64,000 nt of DNA from Streptomyces cylindrosporus (GCF_022698165.1 NZ_JALDAY010000012.1:1-64000), one strand, 5' to 3'; counted from the stretch's first letter, positions 9,919 through 21,122 are shown. Program-made: numbers and translations. Notes: generated by a model from the letters alone, not told the origin.

Positions 9919-11737
9919 CCGCGAGGGGGGTGCCCGGCGCAGACGGGCGCGCGCGGTGGCGTACGGCGCCTGTGGCGTCGTACTGCTGGCGGGGTGTGCC
10001 TCGATGCCGGACAGCGGGGATCTCAGGGGCGTCGACTCCACGCCGCAGCAGGACACACAGGTGCGGGTCTTCGCGATGCCGCCGCAGGAGAACGCGCAGC
10101 CCGTGGAGATCGTGTCGGGCTTCCTGGAGGCGCTGACCAGCGACGATCCGAACTACTCGACGGCACGGCAGTACCTGACCGCCGCGGCGTCCAAGGCATG
10201 GAGGCCGGGGCTGTCCACCATGGTCCTCACGGACGGGCCGGGCGCCGACGTCCATCACACCAACGGTCGCGAGGAGACCGACGAGGTGTCGTACACGCTG
10301 ACCGGCACCAAGGTCGCGAGGGTGGACTCGCAGCAGTCGTACGCGCCCGCGAGCGGGCGCTACAGTGCGCCGCTGCATCTCGCGCTGGACAAGAAGACCA
10401 AGCAGTGGCGCATCGACTCGCTGCCCCAGGGCGTCGTCATGGGGAAGTCGGACTTCCAGCGCAACTACATGTCCGTCAACAAGTACTACTTCGCCTCGAA
10501 CACCGTGGCGCGCACGGCCCCGCAGCCGACCGCGGTCGCCGATCCCGTCTACGTACGGCGGCGCGTCGATCCCATGACGCAGATGGTGCGTTCGGTGCTC
10601 AACGGCCCGACGAACTGGCTGAACCCGGTGGTGCGGACGAGTTTCCCGACCGGTACGGCGCTCCAGAAGGGCGTCAGCTCGCTGACCCCTGACGACCAGA
10701 ACAAGCTGACCGTGCCGCTGAACGCGAACGCCGCCCGGGTCGGGAACACCAAGTGCAGCGAGATGGCGGCGCAGCTGCTGTTCACGTTGCAGGACCTCAG
10801 CCCCGCGGTGGACGAGGTCGAGCTGAGCTCCGGCGGCAAGCGGCTGTGCTCGCTCGCCGAGAACCGGGAAGACGCCGTCGCCGCGCGGGGTTCGGTGGAC
10901 GAACCCGCCTACCTGTACTTCATCGACAACAAGAACCGGCTGGTGCGGATCGCGGCCGGCAGCCCCAGCACCAAGGCCGATCCGGTGCCCGGGGCACTGG
11001 GCGAGGGCGCCAAGGCGCTGCGGTCGGTGGCCGTCTCCCGGGACGAGCACACCGCGGCCGGGGTCGCCACGGCCGGCAAGGAGCTGTACGTCGCCTCGCT
11101 GGTGTCCGGCGGTTCGCTGGGCGAGCCCGTGCTGGTCAGCGGCGGCAGGACGGAGGCGGACCGGCTCACGGCACCCAGCTGGGACGCGAACGGCGACCTG
11201 TGGGTGGCCGACCGCAACCCCGCCGACCCGCGGCTGCTCCTGTTGGAGCAGGGCAAGGGCGAGCCGCTGGTGGTCCGGACGCCGGACCTGGACGGGCGGA
11301 TCGAGGACGTGCGGGTGGCCGCCGACGGGGTGCGGATCGCGCTCGTGGTGGCGAAGGGCGACAAGAAGTCGCTGCTCATCGGGCGGATCGAGCGTGGTGC
11401 GGACGGTGACCCGAAGTCCGTCTCGGTGCTCGAACTGCGCTCCGCGACGCCGGAGTTGGAGGACGTCACCGCCATGTCGTGGGCCGGTGAGAGCCAGCTC
11501 GTGGTGGTGGGGCGCGAGCACGACGGTGTGCAGACCATGCGTTACGTCCAGGTCGACGGCTCCACGCCGGAGGGGCCGGCGCCCGCGGCGCTCACCGGCG
11601 TCAAGGAGATCACGGCGACCGAGTCCGACCAGCTGCCGTTGGTGGCGTACTCGGAGGACGGCATCGTGCGGCTGGCGTCGGGCGGCCAGTGGCAGAAGCT
11701 GGTCGCGTCCGGGATGGCGCCGGTCTATCCCGGGTGA
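9908..11737 (+). CDS. lpqB: MtrAB-associated lipoprotein LpqB
   Basis: A 609-residue lipoprotein from the GTG at 9908, within the mtrB 3' end. A basic N terminus precedes the hydrophobic segment and the lipobox LLAGC, with Cys30 as the lipidation residue. The body contains a GerMN-like region (around VRSVLNGPTNWLNPVVRTSF) followed by a beta-propeller-like LpqB domain, both expected outside the membrane. In mycobacteria LpqB interacts with the MtrB extracellular domain and alters MtrA phosphorylation; the same gene order here supports that role. An in-frame ATG much further upstream lies inside mtrB and is not a plausible start. Confidence 0.95.
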   Translation: MGADREGGARRRRARAVAYGACGVVLLAGCASMPDSGDLRGVDSTPQQDTQVRVFAMPPQENAQPVEIVSGFLEALTSDDPNYSTARQYLTAAASKAWRPGLSTMVLTDGPGADVHHTNGREETDEVSYTLTGTKVARVDSQQSYAPASGRYSAPLHLALDKKTKQWRIDSLPQGVVMGKSDFQRNYMSVNKYYFASNTVARTAPQPTAVADPVYVRRRVDPMTQMVRSVLNGPTNWLNPVVRTSFPTGTALQKGVSSLTPDDQNKLTVPLNANAARVGNTKCSEMAAQLLFTLQDLSPAVDEVELSSGGKRLCSLAENREDAVAARGSVDEPAYLYFIDNKNRLVRIAAGSPSTKADPVPGALGEGAKALRSVAVSRDEHTAAGVATAGKELYVASLVSGGSLGEPVLVSGGRTEADRLTAPSWDANGDLWVADRNPADPRLLLLEQGKGEPLVVRTPDLDGRIEDVRVAADGVRIALVVAKGDKKSLLIGRIERGADGDPKSVSVLELRSATPELEDVTAMSWAGESQLVVVGREHDGVQTMRYVQVDGSTPEGPAPAALTGVKEITATESDQLPLVAYSEDGIVRLASGGQWQKLVASGMAPVYPG

Positions 11738-11913
11738 GCCGACAAGGGCTTCGAAGAGAGCGGTCGCTTCTGGTCGGGGGCGGCCGCTTTCGGTTGTCCG
11801 GGGCGCGGTGACAGCTTCGGGTTGTGGTTCGTCGGCGCGGGACGGGGATCTCTCGGGCCGGACCGGGCCGCGGGTGTGGAGCAGGCGGAGGCTTGTTTTC
11901 GGGGCCGTGCGAG

Positions 11914-11936
11914 TTGTCCACAGGGAGTTATCCACA
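11914..11936 (+). promoter_or_regulatory. Pair of DnaA boxes in direct orientation
   Basis: TTGTCCACA at 11914-11922 and TTATCCACA at 11928-11936 lie in the same orientation, starts 14 bp apart, in the 239-bp gap between lpqB and comF. TTGTCCACA is the preferred Streptomyces DnaA box and TTATCCACA is the classic bacterial consensus. Nothing else in the gap looks like an origin: there is no dnaA or dnaN gene and no long run of boxes. A DnaA-titrating or transcriptional site is the likely reading. Confidence 0.7.
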
Positions 11937-11976
11937 GGGGTGGTCGGGTGGCTCGGGCGTTGGCACAGTGGTGGGC

Positions 11977-13266
11977 ATGCGGGGGTGGTGGCAGGACCTC
12001 ACCGATCTGGTGCTGCCGGCCGAGTGCGGAGGCTGCGGGAGGCCTCGCACGGTGCTCTGTCCGGAGTGCCGTGCCGCCCTGAGCGGGGCCGCACCGAGCC
12101 GGGTGCGACCGGTGCCGGAGCCGCCCGGGCTGCCCGTGGTGCACGCGGCCGCCCGGTACGCCGACGAGGTGCGCGCAGTGCTCCTGGCACACAAGGAGCG
12201 CGGCGCCCTGGCCTTGGCGACGCCGCTGGGCACGGCGCTGGCGGGGGCCGTGGCGGCGGGGCTGCGGGAGACAGGGAGATGTGGATGGGGTGAGGGCGAT
12301 GGGGGTGTGACGGCGGGGCCGGGTGGCGGGGGTGTCATGGAGAGGCCGGGGCTCGTGGGTGTCGCGGCGGAGCCAAGTCGCGTCGGCGTCTCGGCGGGGC
12401 CAGGTCGTGTGGGTGTCTCGGCCGAGTTCGGTGGCGAGGGCACGGTGGCGGGGCTCGGTGGCGAGGGCACGGTGGCGGGGCTCGGTGGCGAGGGCACGGT
12501 GGCGGAGCTCGGTGGCGAGGGCACGGTGGCGGGGCTCGGTGGCGGCGGTACGGCGGCGGAGCTCGGCCTGGCGGACACGTCGGCAGGACCCCGTGGCGCG
12601 GGTGCGCCAGCAGTGTTCGGTGACTTGTTCGGTGACTCGGCGATGCCCGTGGGGCGCACGGATGCGTCTGCCGGGCGCGGCTGCGGGCCGGGCGGCGTTG
12701 CCGTGGATGCCCGTCGGCCCGTGCTGCTCGTTCCCGTGCCGTCGGGGCGGGCCGCTGTGCGGGCGCGGGGGCATGATCCGGCGCGGCGGATCGCGCTTGC
12801 GGCGGCGGGGGAGCTGCGGCGGAGCGGGGTTCCGGCGCGGGTGCTCGCCGTGCTGCGGCAGCGGCGTGCCGTGGCCGACCAGTCGGGGCTCAACTCCCGG
12901 CAGCGGCTGGAGAATCTCGCGGGCGCGCTGACCGTGGCGCCCGGTGGGGAAGGGCTGTTGCGCGCAGGCCGGGTCGTGCTCGTCGACGACCTGATGACGA
13001 CCGGCGCGTCTCTGACCGAGGCGGCGCGTGCCGTGCGGGCGGCGATGGCGGACAGGACGGACAGGACAGAGGGGGAAGTGACAACTGCTGTGTATACGGC
13101 GGCTGCTCGGGAAGGCATGGGGGAACCGTTCGCCGGGCCGGCGGACCAAGGGGTCGGCCGTCGGCGAGCCGTGCCGGGAAAGACAGGGGCAGGAGGCGCC
13201 CATGACGTGATCTGCGCGGCCGTGGTCGCGGCATCGCCTGATTCTTTCGAAATAAACCGGAACTGA
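11977..13266 (+). CDS. ComF-family phosphoribosyltransferase with repeat insertion
   Basis: A 429-residue protein, much longer than the usual 220-270 of the family. The N terminus has the ComF double zinc-ribbon cysteines in CGGCGRPRTVLCPEC, then the start of the phosphoribosyltransferase fold. About 145 low-complexity residues rich in Gly, Val, Ala and Glu intervene, including a 9-residue unit GGEGTVAGL repeated from about residue 152. The fold then resumes with VLLVPVPSGRAAVRARGHDP, DQSGLNSRQRLENL and the PRPP loop VVLVDDLMTTGASL. ComF proteins serve DNA uptake in competent bacteria; in Streptomyces the role is unknown. No frameshift is seen, so the insertion is translated. The ATG at 11977 starts directly before the zinc ribbon. 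Confidence 0.85.
   Translation: MRGWWQDLTDLVLPAECGGCGRPRTVLCPECRAALSGAAPSRVRPVPEPPGLPVVHAAARYADEVRAVLLAHKERGALALATPLGTALAGAVAAGLRETGRCGWGEGDGGVTAGPGGGGVMERPGLVGVAAEPSRVGVSAGPGRVGVSAEFGGEGTVAGLGGEGTVAGLGGEGTVAELGGEGTVAGLGGGGTAAELGLADTSAGPRGAGAPAVFGDLFGDSAMPVGRTDASAGRGCGPGGVAVDARRPVLLVPVPSGRAAVRARGHDPARRIALAAAGELRRSGVPARVLAVLRQRRAVADQSGLNSRQRLENLAGALTVAPGGEGLLRAGRVVLVDDLMTTGASLTEAARAVRAAMADRTDRTEGEVTTAVYTAAAREGMGEPFAGPADQGVGRRRAVPGKTGAGGAHDVICAAVVAASPDSFEINRN
12430..12564 (+). repeat. 27-bp in-frame minisatellite inside comF
   Basis: Five tandem 27-bp units with starts at 12430, 12457, 12484, 12511 and 12538. The unit begins GGTGGCGAGGGCACGG; copies 1, 2 and 4 are identical, copy 3 differs near its end (GAG for GGG) and copy 5 is degenerate. 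The unit length is a multiple of three, so copy-number change would lengthen or shorten the protein without a frameshift. Confidence 0.9.
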
Positions 13267-13284
13267 CTGCAAACTTGCATCGTT
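13259..13284 (+). promoter_or_regulatory. Candidate SigR-type promoter upstream of hpf
   Basis: GGAAC at 13259-13263 and GTT at 13282-13284 are separated by 18 nt, matching the spacing of the Streptomyces thiol-stress sigma factor SigR consensus (GGAAT-N18/19-GTT) with one mismatch in the -35 element. It overlaps the comF stop codon and would give an hpf leader of nearly 300 nt. An inverted repeat CTGCAA/TTGCAG spans the spacer (13267-13288). The remaining sequence to the hpf start shows no other clear element. Confidence 0.4.
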
Positions 13285-13580
13285 GCAGGTAATGACAGGG
13301 TCAATTCACCTGAACGGAGGTACGCCGCGGTAGAGGGTGACGACATCCGTCCGGGCGAGATATGTTCGGTTGTGAGAGAAAGGCGCAGGCCACACCTCTC
13401 ATACGCGAATGCCGTGCTGCGGGTTTTCCTCAATCACCCGTGCCGGTGGAGTGGAGATCTTGCCCGTGGGGGAGGAGGTGGAAGTCACCGAGTCCGTAGG
13501 TTCCGGAGTTCGCCGGAGCCTGGTGCAAAAGGGAGATGCTCCGCCCACTGGAGCGGAGTGATCCGGGAACGGAGTTCTGC

Positions 13581-14273
13581 GTGGACATCGTCGTCAAGGG
13601 CCGCAAGACCGAGGTGCCCGAGCGGTTCCGCAAGCACGTGGCCGAGAAGCTGAAGCTGGAGAAGATCCAGAAGCTCGATGGCAAGGTGATCAGCCTCGAC
13701 GTCGAGGTGTCCAAGGAGCCCAACCCCCGACAGGCCGACCGTTGCGACCGAGTGGAGATCACGCTCCGCTCCCGCGGTCCGGTGATCCGGGCGGAGGCAG
13801 CGGCCAGCGATCCGTACGCGGCACTCGACCTGGCGGCGGAGAAGCTGGACGCCCGGCTGCGCAAGCAGCACGACAAGCGGTTCTCGCGCCGTGGCGCGCG
13901 CCGGATCTCGGCCGCCGAGGTCCCCGACCACGTCCCTGGCGCGGCGACGCTGAACGGGAACGGCCACCCCGTCCACGAGGAAGAGACGGACGGCGTCCCC
14001 ACGAAGAAGATCGGCTCGCTCGAGGTCAAGGGCGAAGGCCCCCTCATCGTCCGCGAGAAGACCCACGTCGCCTCCCCGATGACTCTCGACCAGGCCCTCT
14101 ACGAGATGGAACTGGTCGGCCACGACTTCTACCTGTTCGTCGACTCCGAGACCAAGGAACCGAGTGTCGTCTACCGGCGGCACGCGTACGACTACGGCGT
14201 CATCCACCTCAGCACCGACCCGATGGTCGCCCAGGCGCAGTCTCCCGCGCCCGGCGGCACGCTGGGTGGCTGA
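13581..14273 (+). CDS. hpf: Ribosome hibernation promoting factor, long form
   Basis: A 230-residue long HPF. The N-terminal S30AE domain (residues about 1-105) begins DIVVKGRKTEVPERFRKHV and binds the decoding region of the 30S subunit. A charged linker leads to the C-terminal dimerisation domain at about 165-230, with SPMTLDQALYEMELVGHDF and VVYRRHAYDYGVIHL. The long form drives 100S ribosome-dimer formation in stationary phase or stress. The GTG at 13581 was chosen because a GGAG lies six bases upstream and translation begins exactly at the domain; an upstream in-frame ATG at 13536 is less likely. The gap from comF (about 310 bp) carries the possible SigR promoter. Confidence 0.93.
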   Translation: MDIVVKGRKTEVPERFRKHVAEKLKLEKIQKLDGKVISLDVEVSKEPNPRQADRCDRVEITLRSRGPVIRAEAAASDPYAALDLAAEKLDARLRKQHDKRFSRRGARRISAAEVPDHVPGAATLNGNGHPVHEEETDGVPTKKIGSLEVKGEGPLIVREKTHVASPMTLDQALYEMELVGHDFYLFVDSETKEPSVVYRRHAYDYGVIHLSTDPMVAQAQSPAPGGTLGG

Positions 14274-14478
14274 TCCGCGCGGCCGGCAGTTGAGCCAGTG
14301 CCCCTGGAGCGCCTGTGCGCCCCCAGGGGCACCGGTGTGCGACCACTTCGCGCCCCGCTCTGTCACCGCGTTGTCGCCCGGGCATGGAATCATGGCCGCA
14401 ATGGCCCAACCGGTGGGCCGTTGCCTTGGGTTGGCGTTGGCACAGCACCACAGGCCACAGCCTTCAGGGGGAGGAACG

Positions 14479-15225
14479 ATGGCGGACAGCTTCGGACCGA
14501 TGCAGGACGGAGATGCCGACGGCGGCGTCGTCGGCATGGGCCCGGACGCGGGCTCTCCACGCAAGGAACCGATCAGAGTCCTTGTCGTGGACGACCACGC
14601 CCTCTTCCGCCGTGGCCTGGAGATCGTGCTCGCGGCCGAGGAGGACATCCAGGTCGTCGGGGAGGCCGGGGACGGCGCGGAGGCCGTCGACAAGGCCGCC
14701 GACCTGCTGCCCGACATCGTCCTGATGGACGTACGGATGCCCAAGCGCGGCGGGATCGAGGCGTGCACCTCCATCAAGGAGGTCGCCCCCAGCGCGAAGA
14801 TCATCATGCTGACGATCAGCGACGAGGAAGCCGATCTCTACGACGCGATCAAGGCGGGCGCGACCGGCTATCTCCTCAAGGAGATCTCCACGGACGAGGT
14901 GGCCACCGCCATTCGCGCGGTGGCCGACGGGCAGTCGCAGATCAGCCCTTCCATGGCGTCGAAACTGCTCACCGAGTTCAAATCGATGATCCAGCGCACC
15001 GACGAGCGCCGACTCGTGCCCGCGCCGCGGCTCACCGACCGTGAACTCGAGGTCCTCAAGCTGGTCGCCACGGGAATGAACAACCGGGACATCGCCAAGG
15101 AGTTGTTCATCTCCGAGAACACCGTGAAGAACCACGTGCGCAACATCCTGGAGAAGCTGCAGCTGCACTCCAGGATGGAGGCCGTGGTGTACGCGATGCG
15201 GGAGAAGATCCTCGAAATCCGCTGA
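14479..15225 (+). CDS. Orphan NarL/FixJ-family response regulator
   Basis: A 248-residue regulator. About 30 variable residues precede a receiver domain with VLVVDDHALFRRGLEIV, phospho-acceptor Asp84 in VLMDVRMPK, and YLLKEIS as the conserved lysine segment. The C-terminal LuxR-type helix-turn-helix reads LTDRELEVLKLVATGMNNR and ISENTVKNHVRNILEKL. No histidine kinase gene adjoins it, so it is an orphan regulator here. A strong GGGGGAGGAA ribosome-binding site lies seven bases before the ATG. It is convergent with the next gene, 20 bp away. Target genes cannot be told from the sequence. Confidence 0.93.
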   Translation: MADSFGPMQDGDADGGVVGMGPDAGSPRKEPIRVLVVDDHALFRRGLEIVLAAEEDIQVVGEAGDGAEAVDKAADLLPDIVLMDVRMPKRGGIEACTSIKEVAPSAKIIMLTISDEEADLYDAIKAGATGYLLKEISTDEVATAIRAVADGQSQISPSMASKLLTEFKSMIQRTDERRLVPAPRLTDRELEVLKLVATGMNNRDIAKELFISENTVKNHVRNILEKLQLHSRMEAVVYAMREKILEIR

Positions 15226-15245
15226 CGGGGGTTCGTCGACGCCGC

Positions 15246-16445
15246 TCAGCGCATCGCCGCGATCAGCGCCCGCGTCACCTCCTTGGTGAGCGGCTCGCGC
15301 AGCTCGGGGGCGTCCACACGCTCCACTCGTACGGAGGTGCAGTTCACCCAGCTCGCCGCCTCGACCAGCGCCTGGGCCACCGCCGGGACCGCCTTCGGCC
15401 CGTCCAGGGTGACCTGCTTGGCGACCAGGGTGTCGCCCGCGCGCGCCGGGTCCACCCGGCCGACCAGACGGCCGCCCGCCAGGACCGGCATCGCGAAGTA
15501 GCCGTACACCCGCTTCGGCTTGGGGACGTATGCCTCCAGGCGGTGGGTGAAGCCGAAGATCCGCTCCGTGCGCGCCCGTTCCCAGATCAGGGAGTCGAAC
15601 GGGGAGAGCAGCGTGGTGCGGTGGCGGCCGCGCGGGGGCGTGGCGAGTGCCTCCGGGTCGGCCCAGGCCGGTTTCCCCCAGCCCTCGACCGTGACCGGGA
15701 CCAGGCCCGAGTCGGCGATCACGGCATCGACCTGCTCACCCTTGAGACGGTGATAGTCGGCGATGTCCGCGCGCGTGCCCACGCCCAGCGACTGGCCGGC
15801 CAGGCGGACCAGGCGGCGCAGGCACTCCGCGTCGTCCAGCTCGTCGTGCAGCAGCGCCTCCGGGACGGCGCGCTCGGCGAGGTCGTACACCCGCTTCCAG
15901 CCGCGGCGCTGCACGCACACCACCTCGCCGTACATCAGCGCGCGCTCCACCGCGACCTTGGCGCCGGACCAGTCCCACCACTCGCTGGTGCGCTTGGCGC
16001 CGCCCAACTCCGTGGCGGTGAGCGGGCCTTCGGCGCGGAGCTGCTTGATGACCTGGTCGTAGGCGCCGTCGGGGAGGTCGTGGTTCCAGTGCGGGCGGGC
16101 GCGGTAGGCGCGGCGGCGGAAGGCGAAGTGGGGCCATTCCTCGACGGGGAGGATGCATGCCGCGTGGGACCAGTACTCGAAGGCGTGGGGCTCGCCGGTC
16201 GCGGCCGTGTTCCAGTACGCGTCCTCGACCGTCTTGCGGCCCACCGCGCCGAGGCGGGCGTACGGGATGAGCTCGTGCGAGCGGGCGAGGACGGAGATGG
16301 TGTCCAGCTGGACCGCGCCGAGATGGCGGAGGACGCCGCGGACTCCGGCCCTGCGGTCGGGGGAGCCGAGGAAACCCTGGGCGCGCAGGGCGATTCGGCG
16401 GGCGTCGTCTGCCGAGAGCTCGGTGGTGGGGCGCGGGGTCGTCAT
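15246..16445 (-). CDS. YcaQ/AlkZ-like DNA glycosylase (winged-helix family)
   Basis: A 399-residue member of the HTH_42 winged-helix family that includes E. coli YcaQ and Streptomyces AlkZ, enzymes that unhook interstrand crosslinks and remove bulky alkylated bases. The segment AVQLDTISVLARSHELIPYARLG contains Gln46-Leu47-Asp48, matching the Q-x-D catalytic motif of the YcaQ branch rather than the Q-x-Q of the self-resistance AlkZ branch. Other family segments are SPFDSLIWERARTERIFGF and YGYFAMPVL. The ATG at 16445 was chosen; a TTG at 16475 is in frame, and neither has a strong ribosome-binding site. It probably gives general protection against DNA alkylation. Confidence 0.88.
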   Translation of the reverse strand: MTTPRPTTELSADDARRIALRAQGFLGSPDRRAGVRGVLRHLGAVQLDTISVLARSHELIPYARLGAVGRKTVEDAYWNTAATGEPHAFEYWSHAACILPVEEWPHFAFRRRAYRARPHWNHDLPDGAYDQVIKQLRAEGPLTATELGGAKRTSEWWDWSGAKVAVERALMYGEVVCVQRRGWKRVYDLAERAVPEALLHDELDDAECLRRLVRLAGQSLGVGTRADIADYHRLKGEQVDAVIADSGLVPVTVEGWGKPAWADPEALATPPRGRHRTTLLSPFDSLIWERARTERIFGFTHRLEAYVPKPKRVYGYFAMPVLAGGRLVGRVDPARAGDTLVAKQVTLDGPKAVPAVAQALVEAASWVNCTSVRVERVDAPELREPLTKEVTRALIAAMR

Positions 16446-16500
16446 GGTCCGCACGATAGAAGGTGGGTCTGACAACGCGGGCTGAGCTGCGCTTTCGCGG

Positions 16501-17082
16501 TCAGTCGTGCGAGGCGGGCGCCGGCAGGTACGGCGCCGTCGACGGCAGGCCCAGGTCCGAGGGCAGGAGGGCGCCGACCCAGGCGTCGCGGCGGACGCCC
16601 TGATGGATCATCGCGGAGCGCAGGGTGCCCTCGACGACGAAACCGGCGCGCTCGGCCACCGCGCGCGAGGGGGCGTTGCCGACCTCCGCGCGCCATTCCA
16701 CGCGGTCGACCGACAGTTCGGCGAAGGCCCAGCGCGAGATCGTGGCCACGGCCTCGGTGACGTAACCCTTGCCGCGGTGTTCCTTGGTGCCCCAGAAACC
16801 GATCTCGGCCGTGCTCAGTGAGCGCATGTAGAGGCCGATCATGCCCACCAGTTCCTCCCCTTCGGGGAGGAACAGTCCCCAGTCGAGCATCGTGCCGTCG
16901 GCCCAGCCGTCGGGCACCATCTGCTGCGTGAAAGCCTGGGCGTGCTCGGGCAGATAGGGCGAGGGAATCGTCGTCCAGCGCTGGATCTCGGGATCCTGCG
17001 CGGCCTTGTAGACGGCGTCGGTGTCCTGCGGGCCGGGCGGGCGAAGGAGAAGGCGGGGGGTCGTGAGCGTCACGGGGTCCAT
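16501..17082 (-). CDS. GNAT-family N-acetyltransferase (RimJ/RimL-like)
   Basis: A 193-residue acetyltransferase of the Acetyltransf_3 type. It begins TLTTPRLLLRPPGPQDTDAV, typical of RimJ/RimL-like proteins, and has the acetyl-CoA binding motif EHRGKGYVTEAV followed by NAPSRAVAERAGF. The substrate is unknown; N-terminal amino groups or small molecules are possible. A longer in-frame opening to 17148 adds an uncharacteristic basic stretch, so the ATG at 17082 was used. It lies 55 bp downstream of the glycosylase start on the same strand and about 280 bp from divergent secA. Confidence 0.88.
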   Translation of the reverse strand: MDPVTLTTPRLLLRPPGPQDTDAVYKAAQDPEIQRWTTIPSPYLPEHAQAFTQQMVPDGWADGTMLDWGLFLPEGEELVGMIGLYMRSLSTAEIGFWGTKEHRGKGYVTEAVATISRWAFAELSVDRVEWRAEVGNAPSRAVAERAGFVVEGTLRSAMIHQGVRRDAWVGALLPSDLGLPSTAPYLPAPASHD

Positions 17083-17363
17083 CGGCCGATTCTGCTCGGG
17101 GCCCGGACGGGCACGCCAATTTTTTGCCGTGCGTGAGCGGGTGATCACAATTCGCGCAATTCGTCGGAGCGGGACGGCACCATCCGCGGGGCCCGTCCGT
17201 TGTCCCCTTTGAAGAAGATTTGAAGCGGTGTGCCGAGCAGTCGGCGGCCGTCGTCACAGCAGGCCTCCCGACCGGGCCGGGTCCTCGCATACGATGGCCG
17301 TTGCTCAGTAAGTCAAATGGAAACCGACCGTCCCAGGCCCGACCGGCAAGGAGACCAACCCCC

Positions 17364-20204
<2,841 letters not shown>

Positions 20205-20263
20205 GCAGGCGAAGGGTGGTCGCGGGCCGGTAAGTGCCGGTGCCCGCGGTCGCGCAGCGGCTT

Positions 20264-20298
20264 GAAGGGCCGGGTCACCCGAGGGTGCCCGGCCCTTC
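20264..20298. terminator. Hairpin terminator between secA and the convergent Rv3235-like gene
   Basis: An 11-bp perfect stem (GAAGGGCCGGG at 20264-20274 paired with CCCGGCCCTTC at 20288-20298) extends inward by a further five pairs around a bulged T. No long T run follows, as is common in Streptomyces. Its position between convergent genes suggests bidirectional termination. Confidence 0.75.
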
Positions 20299-20318
20299 GG
20301 CGTGTGTGGTCGCGGAGG

Positions 20319-21122
20319 CTAGTCGTCGGCCGGGCGCGGCGGCCGGGCTCCGCCCAGTTCCACCGCGGTGCAGCGCCAGCGCAGGTCGGGGCCCTGTTCC
20401 AGGCGGAAGGCCATGGCGCGCAGCTGGTCGCCGGCGCCGATGCGGGCGAAGGCCTCGATGGCGCCGGGGCGCGGGACGCAGTAGCCGATGTCACGGACGA
20501 CGGGACGCGCGCCACGGGTGCGCAGGGGACCCCGCTCGGCGAGCCAGGCGAGCTCGTCGTAGGCACGGCCGACCGTGTGCCGGAGCATCCAGTGCACGGG
20601 CCGCTGCCCGCTCAGGACGGCGAGGAGCCGGTCGGCGAAGAGGTCGGTGGGACTGGGCTGCGGCACGGGCGCGCGGAGGGCCTGGGCGGGACGGGTGGCG
20701 GTGGGGGAGGCGACGGCCAGGGCTGCCGGGGCGGCACTTTGCGGTGCCGGGTGAGGGGCGGGGTGAGCGGCGCTGTGAGGTGCCCGGCCGTTCGCCGAGC
20801 CCGGAGGGGAAGCGTGGGTGAACGGCGTGGCAGGGGGTGACGGCGGAGGCAGCGCGGCCGTTCCGTTTCGGGTCGTGGTCGGGCTCGTGCGGTCCGTCCT
20901 GCCGGGGCTTCCGGGGGCCGGCGCGGGGCGGCCGTCGGTCGGCCTGGTGTTTCCGTAGGGAGCGGTGCCGCGGGCTCCGGGCGGGCGGCCGTCTCCCGGT
21001 GCGGTGCGGGGCGTGGACGCTCCCGGGTTGCGTGGCGGGGCGCCGCCGGGGCGGCGGGAGTCTCGGCGGCCCGGCGGACGGGTGCCCGGCTGGAGCTGCG
21101 CCCTGGTCATGACCTTGTGCAT
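20319..21122 (-). CDS. Rv3235-family protein with low-complexity N terminus
   Basis: A 267-residue protein. Residues 1 to about 150 are Pro/Ala/Arg/Gly-rich low complexity; the conserved domain spans about 155-267, with FADRLLAVLSGQRPVHWMLRHT and DLRWRCTAVELG. The family is named from Mycobacterium tuberculosis Rv3235, which also lies near a secA gene, and its function is unknown. The ATG at 21122 has a purine-rich GGGGATC upstream; an internal ATG at 21110 is an alternative. It is convergent with secA across the hairpin terminator, and divergent from the DUF6912 gene. Confidence 0.82.
   Translation of the reverse strand: MHKVMTRAQLQPGTRPPGRRDSRRPGGAPPRNPGASTPRTAPGDGRPPGARGTAPYGNTRPTDGRPAPAPGSPGRTDRTSPTTTRNGTAALPPPSPPATPFTHASPPGSANGRAPHSAAHPAPHPAPQSAAPAALAVASPTATRPAQALRAPVPQPSPTDLFADRLLAVLSGQRPVHWMLRHTVGRAYDELAWLAERGPLRTRGARPVVRDIGYCVPRPGAIEAFARIGAGDQLRAMAFRLEQGPDLRWRCTAVELGGARPPRPADD

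Noticed and set aside
11914..11936. A replication origin
   Set aside because: Only two DnaA boxes are present and there is no dnaA, dnaN or other origin-linked gene; Streptomyces origins contain many boxes.
12300..12700. comF as a pseudogene
   Set aside because: Despite the long low-complexity insertion the reading frame is intact and both halves of the fold, including zinc-ribbon cysteines and the PRPP loop, are preserved.
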